Source: Mesocentrotus franciscanus
Taxonomy: Eukaryota; Echinodermata; Echinoidea; Camarodonta; Strongylocentrotidae
Direction: 5' to 3'
NCBI GenBank assembly: GCA_037976565.1
Contig: CP137682.1
Location: forward strand, 3,408,827 to 3,472,826
DNA length: 64,000 nucleotides
A model generated the notes under the pieces. That model ran no database searches. It saw nothing but the letters and a program-made list of their open reading frames with translations, and was not told the origin of the DNA. Positions within the stretch are counted from its first letter, which is position 1. Each line of letters starts with the position of its first letter. Shown here piece by piece: positions 61,326-64,000 of this stretch. The translations under genes and the position numbers were made by a program.

Positions 61326-64000
61326 GATAATATAGGGGAAAAAACACCCCAAAACCCTGAAAGATTTGTAGCTTTGGATTTGTTTAATAATCTCTCAACT
61401 ACCACTACAAATAAACATACCAGTACACAAATATTGTTGTCACTGTTAGATATAGTTGTTGCTGTCATTTTACAAGATAATTTTTCCTCTTTTAACAAAA
61501 AGTTATCTTCCCAATGATGAAATCAAACAACTTCTCCCTCACACTCTTCATTATGAAAATCACATAAAACACACAAATAGTGTGGGTCTACAGCCAAGAT
61601 CATCCGGGCCGGATATTGGAATGAATATACCCTCCCTCCTCGGGCTCAAACCCCCTCCACTGGTGTCTGTAAACTCTTTTGCTGGTTCACTTCTCAACCT
61701 GCATTTATAGCAACAGCAACCGGAGGAGAGAAGAAAAACCGCAATCGCTACACGGTAAGCAGCTTAATCAGGGTGTATTCATGCAGAACAATGAGGGAAA
61801 TGCCTGGCACACCATTTGTAATTGTATGGCACAACATAGTTGCACTTTTCAACAAAACTGTGATCCTTGTATCCAAAGAGTAGATGAAAGAAGAGGACTT
61901 AAGCCTGCAAATTTGTCACACTTAATTGATTACCAAAACTATTGATAACTTTGAAGTTGAAAAAAAAAATTTAAGACCTTTTCTTCTATTCACCAAAGTG
62001 GAATTATCTATTTATTGAATAATACATAGACATGTAATAAATTGCGGGAATGAGATATTATGCTTAGGATGGAAACAGACATGTACTGCAGTTCAAATGT
62101 CTTGGAGGTACTATGATATCTTTCAAGTAATTTCATTTCATATAATAAACCATTCTTGAAATCAAAGGAAATATTGCCTTTAGCAACATGAGTCATAATA
62201 GATAGCTAACTATCAATCTCAATTATTTAGGCTCTGGCCAGGTGCATATATTTCTATTCCATTCAAACCTCAGAATGAACGCTGCTGATAAATGAATTCA
62301 ACAATTTGTCAAATTGATGGCTAATATCTTTTGACAATAAAACACCAACACTGAATACCAACCACTCCCCCACATTAGCTCACAGTGTTTTCCTACTCAA
62401 GTTTTGGAACTTGAAGTAATAGGTAGGGTTTCTTCTTCTCATATGTTGAGAGCTACAAGGCAGTTAACCCTATGTTGAATGATAGGACTTAATGTCCATC
62501 TGGCTCTGAGCAAGTAATATTACATTCATTTGATTTGATTCTCCCAAGCTCTTTCAAGTTTTGCTTTTCTTCTCTCATTTTTATCAAACAGTTTCAATCA
62601 GTGCCTACCACTCTACCACAGGCACAGTGCAGCACGCAGCACGAGTTTGAAGCCCACAGAATGTCACAACTTTCTTGGCGTTCTAGGAGTTAAAAAGTTC
62701 TTCTTTCAATCGACCTGAAGTTCAAACAATGAACTTTTCCTTTGACACCTTGTGATGGTTTTTCTCCCTCTCTCTCCAGTTTCTTCCGCGTCGATGGTTT
62801 CCCAAGCAGAATTCTGATAGGCCATCTCTTGTGAAGGGAGGACAATAGAGTTGTGGGTGCAATGATGGTTAAAAAAGAGAGGGAGAGTTAGGCAGCTGCC
62901 AGATTCCAACCGAAAGGACCAGCATTAATACCTCCTAGCAACTACTAAGAAGCCATCACATCTGTTTTTGTGCACTTTAGACACCACCATCTTCATAAAA
63001 GAGAGGGAGAAGGGAGAGGCAAAAAAGTGGTGCCCCGGTTGTTTCTTGAAGTTCAAAGTTTTTTTCCCTGCTTTAGAATTCTCTGACAGGTCTATTTTGT
63101 CTACTTGGAAGAGTTTGAAATCTCTTGGAGAATTTAAGAAGATGGTTTGAAAGTGAGAAGTGAGAGAGAGTGGTGGGGGAAGCTTAGGGAACCAATAAAT
63201 AGAATGCTCCTATTTTTTTTTTCGTGGGAAGCGTTGGTGCATCTGATGTAAGAATTACACAGTGGTTAATCCCATGACAAAGCCAGGCTCCCCCCAAAAA
63301 GATGGACTTGACAATGGAGCGTTTTTTGGTGGCGATGGGTATGGACTAAGGGTCAACGCTTCTTTCTCTCGTCTTCTCTCTCCCTTCCTAGATGGAGGGG
63401 GAATCGAGAGGAGAAGTCTTTTGTGAAGAGGGGAAAGGAAGATTGATTGGTGTTCGGAGACGCAGCACCGTTTCTTTCTCATGATCTTCAGGTTTGTCAA
63501 GCCCGGAGGACTCTGTTTCTTCTAAGATCTCTCCCACCCTTTCTCCCTCATCTTTTCTTCCATTCTCTTGCAGACACAAACAAGCTTTCTCCCCCCAAGC
63601 TCCTCCAAAGGGGGGGCATATCCAACTCCTGTGCGAATACAAGCATACCCCTCATCTCCCCCCTTCATGACAGAATTTCTTTTTTGGCTGTATTAACCTA
63701 CCCGTCTTATCATCCAACCAGGTTCTTTTTTTTCCTTCAGAGGTTGTAAAGAGGATGTCGGTGATGAAAATCTCGGTAACGGCTCTAAAGAAAATATGAT
63801 TGAAAGCCTCCTAATGGAAATGGCTATAGAGAATAAAAGAATTAAAGCGAAAGAGGAAAAAGCATCCGAATCTTGCACTTTGCATTGTGTAGAAGTTAAC
63901 ACGGGAAGAAAGAAGAGAGACCTCAATATGATATTACAGACAAATATGTTTACAAAGAGTTTGAAATGACTTCAATAAAGATGAAAAGAGAGGACTGAGA
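61326..64000. other. Non-coding DNA
   Basis: A degenerate foldback-family arm pair lies at about 62450-62512 (right arm ACTTAATGTCCATCTGGCTC). The open frames at 63255-63926 have no recognisable domain or splice context. Nothing else is supported. Confidence 0.45.

Overview
This window is eukaryotic, AT-rich and mostly non-coding. It comes from an invertebrate deuterostome, most likely an echinoderm such as a sea urchin. The reasons are GT-AG introns, a bilaterian PRDM3/16 (MECOM) gene, a tRNA-derived SINE, several short terminal-inverted-repeat elements, long CT/GA and AGT microsatellites, and a recurring TAGGCCT word. The species call is inference; the gene family call is secure.

The only protein-coding gene I can support lies on the minus strand at the left end (8485 down to 2149). 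Four exons join in frame with canonical splice sites (8351-8485, 6750-6852, 6167-6295, 2149-4952). They encode about 1056 residues: the C-terminal half of a PR/SET domain, a C2HC finger, a cluster of five zinc fingers, a PLDLS CtBP-binding motif, a second cluster of three zinc fingers, an acidic region and a conserved C-terminal tail. This is the domain order of vertebrate MECOM (MDS1-EVI1/PRDM3) and PRDM16, transcriptional regulators and H3K9 methyltransferases. The N-terminal exon or exons, including the first half of the PR domain, were not found. Two single-base frame disruptions, near 4432-4435 and 3964-3970, cancel each other and are probably sequence or assembly errors. Everything from the third vertebrate finger to the stop codon lies in one 2.8-kb exon, and the second vertebrate finger is not apparent.

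Positions 1-2148 are 3' UTR or downstream DNA, with one candidate poly(A) signal at 2001-2006. Positions 8486-64000 hold no exon I can defend. This stretch is either the long first intron or the 5' flank of the gene. It contains non-autonomous DNA-transposon-like elements (17613-17918, 19877-20373, 46576-46940, 48922-49290, 51867-52319, 52590-52880), a SINE (about 30855-31040), a family of roughly 60-bp foldback repeats sharing the core AGCCAGAAGG, tandem repeats, many microsatellites, and a few GC-richer islands with recognisable transcription-factor words that may be cis-regulatory DNA (10530-10880, 12470-12640, 20690-21120, 35500-35740, 57660-57860, 59580-60010).
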